Source: Cristatella mucedo (taxonomy: Eukaryota > Bryozoa > Phylactolaemata > Cristatellidae). Taken from it: DNA of 64,000 nucleotides. The first letter of the stretch is position 1, and every line of letters begins with the position of its first letter. Both the position numbers and the translations under genes were made by a program. Positions 1 through 9,658 of the stretch are shown one piece after another. The stretch is taken from positions 538,501 to 602,500 of the forward strand of contig WPIO01000050.1 in assembly GCA_009760855.2 (NCBI GenBank), read 5' to 3'. The notes beneath the pieces are model-generated. The model had not been told where the DNA came from. It ran no database searches and was given only the letters and a program-made list of their open reading frames with translations.

Positions 1-1553
1 AGACACTGGAACGGGTCGTGGCAGACCAGCTGAACTCGTATATCGAAACCTCACACCTTGCTAGTAAGTTCCAGTCTGGCTTTAGAGCTAATCACTCCAC
101 AGAGTCAGCATTGCTTCGGGTATACAACGACCTACTTAGGAATGCAGACATGGGTAGAGTGTCTCTTCTTGTTTTGCTCGATCTTTCGGCAGCTTTTGAT
201 ACCATCGGTCACAAAGTACTTCTAGAGCGCCTCTCATCTCGCCTGGGCATCACTGGCACTGCTCTGCAGTGGTTCAGGTCCTATCTCAGTGGGAGACTCC
301 AGAGTGTTGACGTGAATGGACAAAGATCATCTGAAGTACCTCTAAAATATGGAGTACCTCAGGGCTCTGTACTAGGTCCGGTTCTTTTCACCGTTTGTAC
401 TCTCCCTCTCGCTGATGTGATTGCCAAGCACAATCTAGGCTTTCACTTCTATGCGGATGACACTCAGTTGTACCTTTGCTTTGATCCCTCCCAGCCTTCG
501 AGCACCTCAAATTCTCTCAACTCACTTGCTGCATGCATTGATGACATCCGATCATGGATGGCAGCAAATTTTCTAAAACTAAACGATGATAAAACTAACT
601 TACTAGTTATGGGCAAACCTAGTGTTATTCAGAAATTGGAAAGGCTGACTTTCAAAATTGGCTCTGCCAGCATATCTCCAGTTGCATCAGCTCGAAATCT
701 AGGTGTCATATTCCAAAGCAACCTCTCGTTAGACGACCACATCAGCTCCACAGTCAAATCAGCCTATTTTCAGCTTCATAACATTGCTAAAATTAGGGCT
801 TGTTTAGATAAGGATACCACGTCCAAGTTGGTCCATGCATTCGTGACATCTCGTCTCGACTTCTGCAACTCACTGCTTACTGGCCTACCAGCATGTGCGA
901 TCAGGCGATTGCAGCTGGTGCAAAACTCTGCAGCTAGGCTTGTCTGTCGTGAGCGTCGCAGTTGCCACATTACTCCACTTCTCGCCGACCTGCACTGGTT
1001 ACCAGTCAAGCAACGGATTGACTTCAAGGTTTTGTCGCTCACTTTTAGGTCTCTTCATTCTATGGCTCCAGCCTATCTTTCAGAGATACTACCACATCAG
1101 GCAAAGCATCGTACCACTCGCTTTTCGGAATCCAACAGTCTAGAAATACCTCGTACAAACCTTAAATCCTTTGGAGACCGTGCATTTAGCTCGTATGCTC
1201 CCACAGCCTGGAACTCCCTCCCGACCTGCATCAGAACATCCCCTGACCTGACCACATTTAAAAGAAACTTAAAAACATACCTATTTAGGACAGCATTTAG
1301 TGGGTCCTTGTGATTCGTCCTCGATGTGCTTATGCGTGCTGACACTGTTCATGCTGCCACTAACCACATTTGCATGCTGACCCAGTGCATGTAACCCCTA
1401 ACCATGTTATTCATTTTGTTTGTTTTTCAAGCATGATTTTACTTACTATTCTATTGCGTATCACTTTGCAGCAAATGTAAAGCGCCTAGAAAGAGATTAA
1501 GTTCTCTGAGGGCGCTTTATCAAGTGCAATATTATTATTATTATTATTATTTT
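1..1553 (+). mobile_element. L2/CR1-type LINE (subfamily 1), 3' part with open reverse transcriptase
   Basis: This non-LTR retrotransposon is cut by the left window edge. It holds an open reverse transcriptase, a 3' UTR of about 220 bp and a terminal (ATT)n run instead of poly(A). The last 60 bp form the hairpin tail (AAAGCGCC ... GGGCGCTTT) found at the end of every subfamily 1 copy here. It is the best preserved copy in the window and the reference for the other fragments. Confidence 0.93.
3..1313 (+). CDS. LINE reverse transcriptase, C-terminal part (left-open)
   Basis: This is the ORF2-type protein of an L2/CR1-clade LINE, which copies element RNA at a nicked target. The frame is open from the window edge (reading LERVVADQLNSYI) to TGA at 1311-1313, so the first methionine is not shown. 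Reverse transcriptase motifs appear in order: QSGFRANHSTESALL; motif A, LLVLLDLSAAFDT; motif B, GVPQGSVLGPVLF; the catalytic YADDTQLYL; and LKLNDDKTNLLVMG. The family's C-terminal region follows (LQLVQNSAARLV, LHWLPVKQRIDFKVL, FGDRAFSSYAPTAWNSLP) and ends in LKTYLFRTAFSGSL, as in related elements. The N-terminal endonuclease lies off the window. No frameshift or stop is seen, so this part could be functional. Confidence 0.93.
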   Translation, partial: TLERVVADQLNSYIETSHLASKFQSGFRANHSTESALLRVYNDLLRNADMGRVSLLVLLDLSAAFDTIGHKVLLERLSSRLGITGTALQWFRSYLSGRLQSVDVNGQRSSEVPLKYGVPQGSVLGPVLFTVCTLPLADVIAKHNLGFHFYADDTQLYLCFDPSQPSSTSNSLNSLAACIDDIRSWMAANFLKLNDDKTNLLVMGKPSVIQKLERLTFKIGSASISPVASARNLGVIFQSNLSLDDHISSTVKSAYFQLHNIAKIRACLDKDTTSKLVHAFVTSRLDFCNSLLTGLPACAIRRLQLVQNSAARLVCRERRSCHITPLLADLHWLPVKQRIDFKVLSLTFRSLHSMAPAYLSEILPHQAKHRTTRFSESNSLEIPRTNLKSFGDRAFSSYAPTAWNSLPTCIRTSPDLTTFKRNLKTYLFRTAFSGSL

Positions 1554-1561
1554 CTTGCTCA

Positions 1562-1995
1562 CTCTAGTTGCTTCTATTGCACTCGCTCGGCTGTCGTCGC
1601 TTTGTTGTCGCTCTGCTATCGCTCCGCTGTCGCTCCGCTGTCGCTCCGCTGTCGCTCCGCTGTCGCTCCGCTGTCGCTCCGCTGTCGCTCCGCTGTCGCT
1701 CCGCTGTCGCTCAGCTGTCGCTCAGCTGTCGCTCAGCTGTCGCTCCGCTCTCGCTCAGCTCTCGCTTTGCTGTCGCTCTGCTGTCGCTCAGCTCTCCCTC
1801 AGCTCTCGCTCAGCTCTCACTTTGAGTCACTTAGATTTGCTGTCGCTCTGCTGTCGCTCCGCTGTCGCTTCGTTCTCACTCAGCTCTCGCTCAGCTCTCG
1901 CTCTACTCTCGCTCTACTCTCGCTCTGCTCTCGCTCTGCTCTCGCTCCGCTCTCGCTCAGCTTTCGCTCTGCTCTCTTCTGATGCCGCTCTGCTG
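1562..1995 (+). repeat. 11-bp minisatellite, TCGCTCCGCTG type
   Basis: Tandem 11-bp units start almost pure (TCGCTCCGCTG, about 1619-1712) and grade into variants such as TCGCTCAGCTC. Because 11 is not a multiple of 3, all three frames stay open and give spurious Ser/Ala/Leu/Arg-rich ORFs. The array starts within about 10 bp of the LINE's (ATT)n tail. Unit and flanks match the array at 51404-51905. Confidence 0.9.
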
Positions 1996-2253
1996 CAGCT
2001 ACTAATTTTAATTTTTGTCAAAACTATCGTGGAAGCATTGGACAATTTGGACGGAGCCAACTGACGGGTGGCTCTGTGCAAGATTATATGAACTTGAGAA
2101 CAAGATTAGCCAATAGAATGATGGCAGGCGAGAGTCGGAAGTAGCCAAAGCCATCAGTGGCCAGCACACCCGGCAGCCCGAATCAGCGGCGACCGTATCG
2201 CGCCACTAGTTTTTCCATATTGCCTGCTGCCGTAAGTCCGCACGCTCAGCCAG
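1996..2253 (+). repeat. Segmental duplication flank, copy 1
   Basis: The 260 bp between the minisatellite and the first module exon match 51960-52160 and 52378-52440. Shared stretches include GGCAGGCGAGAGTCGG, CCGAATCAG and CACTAGTTTTTC versus CTACTAGTTTTTC. In the second copy a LINE fragment splits the match. I see no coding capacity here. Confidence 0.75.
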
Positions 2254-2363
2254 GTGGTTGTACGGAGGTCGACGGAATCGGGCCCTGGGACGTTGTAGCG
2301 GAGGAGAACGAAGCGAAGTACGGCGCCGTCGTCAAGACTACGACGAGCGTTAGCGACGTCGAG
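2254..2363 (+). CDS. Gene A module exon M1
   Basis: Acceptor CAGCCAG precedes 2254 and donor GAG|GTATTT follows 2363; entry is phase 1 and exit phase 0. The peptide reads CTEVDGIGPWDVVAEE, then YGAVVKTTTSVSDVE. The partner exon 57369-57478 has the same 110-nt length and reads CTEFDGIGPWGVAAEA and YGSVVQTTTNASGTE. Protein similarity with many silent differences suggests past selection on the protein. The acceptor has a weak pyrimidine tract, so the 5' boundary is less sure than the reading frame. Confidence 0.6.
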
Positions 2364-2468
2364 GTATTTTCGCGCCGGACTTCGCCGTCCCGCGGACCTT
2401 GCGTTCCCGCGAGCTACGCTGGTGTTCAGTGCATTGCTAACGTCAGCGCTGCCCGACGGTCGTTTCAG

Positions 2469-2575
2469 TTCGATGCGAGGCTCGCGCTGCTGCAGGCCAG
2501 CTTAACGAATCTTTTCAACCGGGCTTGCAACCAGCGCTCCTACTTCCCGACATGCTGTCGGGGCAAAGGACAAAG
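2469..2575 (+). CDS. Gene A module exon M2 (Cys-containing)
   Basis: Acceptor CGTTTCAG precedes 2469 and donor AAG|GTGGAG follows 2575; entry is phase 0 and exit phase 2. The peptide starts FDARLALLQASLTNLFN and continues RACNQRSYFPTCCRGKGQ, so it carries three cysteines. The partner exon 57581-57687 has the same length, and all three cysteines are kept. The preceding 105-nt intron (2364-2468) is in frame and stop-free, so M1 and M2 could also be read as one exon (see findings). Confidence 0.6.
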
Positions 2576-2741
2576 GTGGAGACGATTCTCACCCATGTCG
2601 CCCAGGATCAGCTCAGAGCTATCTCCCAGCCCTTTTTAAAATTGTCGCTAAGCAGGGTAGCTTTGCTCAAAGCTGCTCACTGCACCCGAGGCAGTGCGCC
2701 GCACTAGTGCATCGAGCACTTTTCTCTTACTTTTGTCGCAG

Positions 2742-2993
2742 GAGGCAGTCAGACGGCGACCGGCTATACGTCAGACCGGCTGACGTGTACTTGGGTCGTG
2801 GTCAGAACCCGCAGAAAAGTCGCCTCTGGTTCGTCATCGTCATAACTCCTGCGGTCAACAACAGTCTGTGCTCAGATGGCGGCGACGGCGGCGGCGCAAC
2901 GTCGCTCGGTCGCCGCCGCCGCCGAGACGTCTCCGTGCCACTCGATTCTGCTCCGCTCGACGCTGCAGCGCTGACGATACTCCTGTCCAACCT
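2742..2993 (+). CDS. Gene A module exon M3 with RRRRRD site
   Basis: A strong acceptor (CTTACTTTTGTCGCAG) precedes 2742 and donor CCT|GTGAGA follows 2993; both ends are phase 2. The peptide begins RQSDGDRLYVRPADVYLG, has a hydrophobic strand LWFVIVITPAVNNSLC, a Gly/Asp-rich linker, then GRRRRRDVSVPLDSAPLD and AAALTILLSNL. RRRRRD fits a furin-type RXRR cleavage motif, so extracellular processing is a reasonable inference. VNNSLC carries an N-glycosylation sequon. The partner 57848-58099 is also 252 nt and keeps these elements. Without splicing the frame stops at TGA just past the donor, which supports the intron. Confidence 0.7.
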
Positions 2994-3127
2994 GTGAGAG
3001 AGCGCGCGCCGCGAGTCCTCTCTCCTGCCGCCGCAGCTGAGCGCAGCCAGCGCTTCGCCACGCCCGAGCGCTGCCCTCGCTGTCCCAAGACGCTCACAGC
3101 AGCGAGATATTGTCGACTATTGCGCAG

Positions 3128-3269
3128 GACGGAGGATATTGGGCAGATCTTAACGAATGTGACCAACACGAGCGTGATTGTGGATGGCGTCGCACCGGCT
3201 GCGGACGAAGCCAGGGGGGCGTCCTCAACGTCGCCGGCTGTCACCACTTCGGGAAGTCCAACGACGTTG
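3128..3269 (+). CDS. Gene A module exon M4
   Basis: Acceptor GACTATTGCGCAG precedes 3128 and donor TTG|GTGGGT follows 3269; entry is phase 2 and exit phase 0. Joined to M3 it reads LLSNLTEDIGQILTNVTN, then TSVIVDGV, and a Thr/Ser/Ala-rich stretch ending SGSPTTL. The junction itself creates an NLT sequon, and NVTNTS adds two more possible sites. The partner exon 58236-58389 gives SNLTAEIGQILVDVTNAS and VTVDGV. The intron before it is small (134 nt). Exit phase 0 fits the transmembrane exon at 9558. Confidence 0.62.
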
Positions 3270-3930
3270 GTGGGTGTCGCGCTCGTCGTAACTGCTGCCG
3301 CCGCCGCTTTCGCTTCGCGTCGAATTTCAATCGTTTTTGAGAGCGAACATGCACTCGCGAAAGAAAGTCAGTCATTTGCCATTTACGGGACGTAATTGAT
3401 AAGCTAGTTCCTCTGCTTCTACTAGTGTAAGCGTCACCTTTTAGCGCTTCCCACTGGAAGTACGCGGACGCGACGAGGGCGCGACTCACGTTCTTGTTCA
3501 GACACACTGTAGCAGCTAGCTAGAAGTGAGCTACCTCAGCCAACGGGGCAGATAATGCAAAAGGTAGGCGCGTGGCTTTCAGCCTCCTACGGTGGCCTAC
3601 TACGCGCTGGCTGTACAGCGAAGTGCCCTCTAGCACTTATTCTTCCGGCCCTCAAGTGCAATGTTTAGTCAAAGCGTAGGGAAAGCAGAGCTGATTGAGC
3701 TATTTCTCCTGTCTCGTATGTCAAATTTTTTGCGCCCGCTCTTGCACGGTTTCAATGGTTGTACGAACACACGCAACTGCAGCTCCACTTGTTTGGACTG
3801 GGCCACCCGTTTCCAACCGCTTTCGGTCTGACGACCAAAATTAGCCAGAGAGAGCAGCTCGGCTATCAAACCCACGACTCGTAAGTTTAAAGCGCTGTAT
3901 AGTTTACGACGCGGTAGTAGCTCACCTGCC
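3270..3930. other. Intron sequence, no feature recognised
   Basis: This is the start of the large gene A intron. Reading on past the M4 donor gives an Ala/Val-rich stretch to a stop near 3393, which is not conserved at 58390 onwards. I see no repeat family or gene here. Confidence 0.5.
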
Positions 3931-6222
3931 GTGCCTCAGCATGTTGTGAAACGTCGACTTGCGGAGGTTACTAAGATTAAATTCAAGTTCGAAGGGGCCG
4001 CGTCAGCCAATCCGGCTACACGCCGACTTGAATGCAAGCCACTTCGTCGGCGTCACGCAGTTGATGGTCAACCTTTTAAATTGCGCCTACTTAATGTCCG
4101 CTCGCTTAAAACTAAGGGGTTACTTATCCTTGATCAGGTGGTCCAGGAGAACCTAGATGCATTTCTGCTTACGGAAACTTGGATGACGCCTTGTTCGAGT
4201 AGCTGTACATCTGATACAACCCAACCCGGGCTCTCATTCCTCCAGACCTTGCGTTCTGACAAGGTTGGTGGCCGGGTCGCAATTACTGTTCGTGAATCAT
4301 TTCGCTATAAGATGCGCAGTTTATCGCATGGGCAATTGTTTAAATCAGTTGCAATCAGGTCTTTATCAAAGGCAGTGCCTCTCACTGTTGTGATTTACCG
4401 ACTTCTTGCTGGCTGTCAAAACTTGTTTATAGAGGACTTTGCGAAGTTCCACGATGAAATATTTGTGTGGGAAGGACAGGCCGTTACTGTTAGCTGGAGA
4501 GTTCAGCATTCACATCGACCACCCCATCAACAGCCAGGCCGCACATTTCTTGACTGGATAATTTTGGTTTGGTCTAACACGTTAATCATACCACCTACGT
4601 CTATAGACATATCCTAGATCTCGTGATCACTCAATATGTCTGGGCCACTGACCTCGTGGTGACCTCGTCACCTCATGACCCACAGGCCTTCTGATCTCGG
4701 ATCATTGTTCGGTCTCGTTTGCTGCTCCTGCTTGCTTGTACGTACAGGGTAATTCCGATCTTGTCCAACGACGTAACTTGAAAAGCGTTGAAATAGAGAA
4801 TTTTTTTTAATTGTTTTGTGATGGATGTCTTCTTGATCTGTACCCTGATTTGACCGACAGCCTCGATACTCTCACTAACGCAGTGAACGTGACACTTAGG
4901 AGTGCTCTTGAAACACACGCTCCCGTTCCTTCTATTCGTGTACAGAGTCTTACTAATTCCGTTTAATTTACAAAAACGACTTCAAAAGATGCGCCTTTTT
5001 AAGCGCAGGCTTGAACGTCATTTCAAGTAACCGGGGTCGGATGTAGATCTAATCAATTTCAAAAAATTCCGTCGAGTTAACACTCAGAAGCCTATAAAAG
5101 CCAGCGCTTATTTTTTCACTAGAAAACTAAATTCGTGCCAGTCAGACCGTAAACCGATTTATAATACAGTAAATCATTTACTTGCCAATGCTGAGAGGTC
5201 CAAATCACCAGATGTTAAGGGCTCAGCTGAAAAGTTTTCAACCTTCTTTACTGAAACAATTTTGCCTCCATAAAGCTCCCTCTGAGTAAAGCAATTGAGG
5301 AATCGCAACCTGGGACCTTCCTTAAAAGGTTTTCTGAGGTTTCTGCATGCGACGTGGCTACCTTAATAAAGTCTAATAAAACGAACTCATCTCCTGAAGA
5401 CTCTATGCCATTATCTCTGTAGTCTTCACTGGCAGACCAACTTAGCCCAACCATATGCGAGATTTTAACGCTTCTTTGGGCGAAGGAGTCTTACCCACCC
5501 CTTCAAATCGGCAATTGTTAGCCCGATACTTGAAAAACCTTGGATTAGCTTCAGAGGTCCTTGCCAACTATCACCCAGGTTCCCTTCATCCTATTTTGTC
5601 GAATATTCTTGAAAATGTGTCGCTAAGCAGCTGGTTGCACGTATTGAAAAGAATAACATGTCATGAAAATTTCAATCAGAGTTCACGGGGCAACAATACA
5701 GTGAAACTGCTCTCCTACGTGTTAACAATGGCATTCTAGGTAGCAACGATAACGGGAATGTCACTGCCCTAGCTCTGCGAGATCTATCAGCTGCCTTTGA
5801 CACCATTGCTCGCGATGTTCTGCTTAAAGGATTGAGAACATCGATTGGTCTGGCAGACGAGGCACTGGCGTTGTTTAAATCGTACTTGTCTGATTGTGTT
5901 CAATCCGTGTCGTGTGGGGGTCACGTCTCCCACACAAGACGGGTCACCTGTGGAGTCCCTCAAGAGTCTGTACTCGGTCCCTTGCTGTTCTTCATTTATA
6001 CTCGACCTCTGGGAAAAGTGATAAGGCCGATGGAATAGGATAGCAATTTTACGCTGACAATACTCAGCTGCATTTGTCATTCAAACCGTCAGAATTTGCT
6101 AAAGCAACTGATTAGGTGATTGCTTGCCTTGCTGAAATTCGACCCTTGATGTCGGGAAACATCTTGAAACTAAATGATGATAAAGCCGTACTCCTACTCA
6201 TAGGAGACCCTAAGCGTGTGGT
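3931..6222 (+). mobile_element. LINE subfamily 2, long degenerate copy (endonuclease and reverse transcriptase)
   Basis: This is a decayed L2/CR1-type element. An endonuclease-like start is readable at about 4075-4480 (LLNVRSLKTKGLLILDQVV, LLTETWM), then frameshifts, HILDLVIT near 4612 and SDHCSVSF near 4697. Linker and reverse transcriptase pieces follow: EGVLPTPSNRQLLARYLKN near 5490, GVPQESVLGPLLF near 5955, FYADNTQLHL near 6049 and ILKLNDDKAVLLLIGDPK near 6163. Stops and frameshifts make it inactive, and YADN replaces the catalytic YADD. It continues after an inserted subfamily 1 fragment. Confidence 0.85.
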
Positions 6223-6402
6223 TATAATAATAATAATAATAATATTGCACTTGATAAAGCGCCCTCAGAGAACTTAATCTCTTTCTAGGCGCTTTACATT
6301 TGCTGCAAAGTGATACGCAATAGAATAGTAAGTAAAATCATGCTTGAAAAACAAACAAAATGAATAACATGGTTAGGGGTTACATGCACTGGGTCAGCAT
6401 GG
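6223..6402 (-). mobile_element. LINE subfamily 1, 3' end fragment, nested
   Basis: About 180 bp of 3' UTR and (ATT)n tail sit in reverse orientation inside the subfamily 2 element. By eye it is identical to the reverse complement of 1373-1552, so it is very young. Its own 5' truncation lies at about 6402. Confidence 0.93.
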
Positions 6403-6853
6403 TTGGATTGAAAGGCTTTGCTCTTCTTATAAGTGGTACTGTCTTGAAACCGTCACCACGTGCTTGAAATTTAGGTGTCTTCAACAGCTGCCTAAATTTT
6501 AAAGCTTCATTCAGAAGACTGCTTCTGCAGCTAGCCATCATGTCCGATCCCTATCTAAGATTAGGAGCTGTCTTCCACAGTGGATTGCAAAAGATTTAAC
6601 TAGCTACTTATTTCTGCCTCGGCTTGATTATTGTAATTCCGTTTGGCTGGGCTCCAAAAAAAGCATCTAGGCCACAGCAAATGGCCATCAGTATGGCTGC
6701 CAGGCTAGTTTCCAAGTCTCAGAGGTTTGACCGCGTGTCTGCTTTGCTAAAATAGCTAGCTTGGCTGCCGGTCGATTGACAGATACAGAGCAAAGTTCTT
6801 GCTCTGTCCCGCAAGGCACGCCCCGGCCTGGCTCCTCCACACCAAGTTGAACT
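6403..6853 (+). mobile_element. LINE subfamily 2, continuation of the degenerate copy
   Basis: The C-terminal reverse transcriptase region of the element at 3931 resumes here (NLGVF near 6470, MAISMAARLVSKSQRFDRVS near 6683, LAWLPVD near 6758, KARPGLAPPHQVEL near 6814), with stops. The motif MAARLVSKSQR separates subfamily 2 from subfamily 1 (SAARLVCRERR). Confidence 0.8.
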
Positions 6854-7470
6854 GCCGCCACAGCGTAGCAGTTGCCACATTACCCCACTTCTCGCCGACC
6901 TGCACTGGCTACCAGTCAAGCAACGGATTGACGTCAAGGTTTTGTCGCTCACTTTTAGGTCCCTTCATTCTATCGCTCCAGCCTATCTGTCAGATATACT
7001 ACCCCAAAAGGCCAAGCATCGTACCACCCGCTTTTCGGAATCCCACAGTCTAGAAATACCTCGCATAAACCTTAAATCCTTTGGAGACCGTGCATTTAGT
7101 TCATACGCTCCCAAATCCTGGAACTCCCATTCGACCTGTTTCAGAACATCCCCTGACCTGGCCACATTTAAAAGGAACTTAAAAACACACCTGTTTACGA
7201 CAGAATTTAGCGGGTCACTGTGATTCGTCCTTGATGTGCTTATGCGTGCTGACACTGTGCATGCTGTCCATTAACCACATTTGCATGCTGATCCTGTGCA
7301 TGTCACCCCTTACCATATTATTAATTTTGTTAGTTTTTCAAGCATGATTTTACTTACCATTCAATCGCATTTCCCTTTGCAGCAAATTTAGAGCATCTAG
7401 AAAGAGATTAAGTTCTCCGAGGGCGCTTTATCAAGTGCATTATTATTATTATTATTATTATTTCAGCCTA
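6854..7470 (+). mobile_element. LINE subfamily 1, 5'-truncated copy nested in subfamily 2
   Basis: This copy starts at the SCHITPLLADLHWLPVKQR region, contains the C-terminal 93-aa frame (FRSLHSIAPAYLSDILPQ to FTTEFSGSL, stop 7223), the 3' UTR and the hairpin tail, and ends in (TTA)n at 7440-7470. It splits the older subfamily 2 element. Confidence 0.92.
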
Positions 7471-7804
7471 CTCGTGCCGTCAGGTTCTGTACGAACAATA
7501 AATCAGCGGTTACATTCCTCCGCCTAAAGACCGTTGGCGAAAGAAGCTTTAGCTCTGCTGGTGCTAGACTGTGGAATTCGCTTCCACAGTTCTTACGCAA
7601 CAAAAGTACCCTCCTGCTGCCGACTATGGCTCATCCTTTTCAGCGGTCCTGAGCTGCTACTTTCAAGCCACTCACTACGCCACCGGTCCCCCTACTCTGC
7701 TATGCTTCCTACTTTCTCTATGTTTGCGTGAGATGGAGTTGGTTGGCTACTAAATTCATACCAAAAGCCTTTTAGACTGTGAGTGTGCTATACACAACTC
7801 CCCC
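7471..7804 (+). mobile_element. LINE subfamily 2, C-terminal end of the degenerate copy
   Basis: The frame reads TVGERSFSSAGARLWNSLPQ, then LLLPTMAHPFQRS and LLCFLLSLCLREMELVGY across a frameshift. The same end occurs at 18380-18600 (+) and 55695-55965 (-). Confidence 0.75.
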
Positions 7805-8213
7805 GTGTAATAATAATATTAATAATGCCCTTGATAAAGTGCCCTCGGAGAACTCAATCTCTTTCTAGGCGCTGTGCATTTTCTACAAAGGGAACCGTGA
7901 TTGAATGGTGACAAATATCATGGTTGATAAACAGCATGAATAACATGGTTGGGGGTGACATGCACAGGGTCAGCATGCAAGTGTACTTAGTGGCAGCATG
8001 CACATTTTCAGCACGCGTAAGCACACAAAGGACGAATCACAGAGACCCGCTAAATGCTGTCCTAAATAGTTGTGTTTTTAAGTTCGTTTTAAATGTGGTT
8101 AAGTCAGTTGATGCGGTGACGCAAGTCGGGAGTGAGTTCCAGGCTTAGGGAGAATACGCACTAAATGCACGGTCTCCAAAAGATTTGTGGTTTGTTCCAA
8201 ATATTGCAAACTG
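7805..8213 (-). mobile_element. LINE subfamily 1, 3' fragment
   Basis: The reversed (ATT)n tail, hairpin tail and 3' UTR are followed by the reversed C-terminal coding region down to about the FGDRAFSSYAP segment. The frame is broken. Confidence 0.88.
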
Positions 8214-8830
8214 TAACACCCACATTGTCTTTGTGGTTTTGTGGAGTTACACTGAGATACTTAATGACCCCTCCCTAGACGACCGCCAGCACGACAGTTA
8301 ATTCTGCTTTCTTATAGCTGAATTTAATTTAAAAAACATTTCGGGCCTGCTGCGACTTGAATGCCAAACCCATGCTGGTCCAAGCTTTTTTGACGTCCGT
8401 TAGCGACTATTGCAGCTGCAGGCTCGCAGCTCGGTCAGTTTGTGCCACCAGACGCTCGCAGTAGATACGGAACTCTATAACGTAGGCTTGTCTGCTTTCA
8501 ACTTTGTAGAGTACGCCACTTCGCATTGACCTTGGCAGACTTTCCCACTAAGAAGTGCGTTGACATCAAGGTCATGTCACTCACTTTTAGCGCCCTCAAC
8601 TCGCTTGCTCCAGGACACCTAGCCAAACTACGATACTTCCGGCTCAGGTGAAGAATCATACCACGTGCTCACCTGATTCTAGTCTTAGAGCCGTGTGTGC
8701 CTCGAACCAAATTAGAGTCACTTGAGGATCGTGCCTTTAGAAGTTATGCTGCCGAAGCGTGAAACTCAATCCCGACTGAAGCCACGGAATCACTCGACTC
8801 AACAGCATTTAACACCAAGCGAAAATGCAT
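8214..8830 (+). mobile_element. Old degenerate LINE fragment
   Basis: Weak similarity to the reverse transcriptase C-terminus is visible around 8560-8815 (VMSLTFSALNSLAPGHLA; LEDRAFRSYAAEA). It has many stops and no clear tail. The identity is reasonable but the borders are approximate. Confidence 0.6.
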
Positions 8831-9557
8831 TTTTTTCTCGGAGCATTTGCTGGTTCCGCGTGGATTGCCCGCTTACGAGCGCTGACGTTGCGCTTTATTT
8901 CATGGACCAATTGGAGTATTTAGTAGGCAACTTGCACAAAGCCCCTCGAGAGCATTTTTACCTTTTGAAAAAGGTATATACAAGTTATATAAATGTACCT
9001 AAATTAATGTCATCACAGCTTATCTTTCAACGTCAAGTGGGAAGATATCACAAAGTCAGTTGGTATTAGGTATCCGGCTTTGGGAGTATAAGACCAAAAG
9101 ACAAAGTCGTTTTATAATTAATTACGATTATTATATATAGAGGCCCGGCTAAGCGACTTAAGGGAGCAGGTAGCACGATGCCAAGCCTGTTTAAGTACAT
9201 TCGACAGGCAGGAAGCCATAGCAGAAAATGAATAAACAGAGAAATTAGCGATAACACACTGACGTTGACGTACTGCTCGACGGTGGAGTGCACCACATCG
9301 CGCCAATAGCTGGCTGCCAAACGGACATGCCTATGCACTCTGACCTTTGTCTTCCCTTCGGTAGCCCTGGGTAAGGTAGCCGACTAAGAGCAAGCAGCGA
9401 TCGGCTCCAGTACGACCTGTGCTTGTCTGCTTGAGAACTGCTGCGCCTCGCACGCATAGGCGAAGCCACGCGGCGCCGCCTCTCCCCCGGCCCCTTTTAA
9501 GCTGAGTGCGCTCTTCCGGAGCGCCGGTGACTGAGGTTTTTCGCTTTCTCCCGGAAG
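8831..9557. other. Intron sequence before the transmembrane exon
   Basis: I see no gene or known repeat at 8831-9480. From about 9480 the sequence becomes G+C- and CpG-rich and leads into a pyrimidine tract (GGTTTTTCGCTTTCTCCC) before the exon at 9558. Confidence 0.5.
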
Positions 9558-9658
9558 GCTCAGACGAGCGTTCTGGCGTGGGTGCTCCCGGTAAGCTTCG
9601 CGTTTGCGGCCATCATCGCGGGCATCGGGATCGTCCTGGCGCTCAGAAGGAAGCGAAG
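9558..9658 (+). CDS. Gene A transmembrane exon
   Basis: Frame positions divisible by three read AQTSVLAWVLPVSFAFAA, then IIAGIGIVLAL and RRKRR. That is about 25 hydrophobic residues followed by a basic stop-transfer, as expected for a single-pass type I membrane protein. Donor AAG|GTGAGG follows 9658. The acceptor can be GGAAG before 9558 or GCTCAG before 9564; both give phase 0, matching the phase 0 exit of M4. Exit is phase 2. No matching exon was found after the second module copy, so gene B's equivalent may lie beyond the right edge. Confidence 0.6.

Noticed and set aside
1524-2064. Ser/Ala/Leu/Arg-rich open frames over the first minisatellite
   Set aside because: An 11-bp period keeps all three frames open; no splice context or conservation supports a protein.
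3110-3340. EGF-like reading DLNECDQHERDCG
   Set aside because: The partner at 58218 loses the cysteine pattern, while another frame (IGQIL ... VTN) is conserved between the copies and fits the splice phase.
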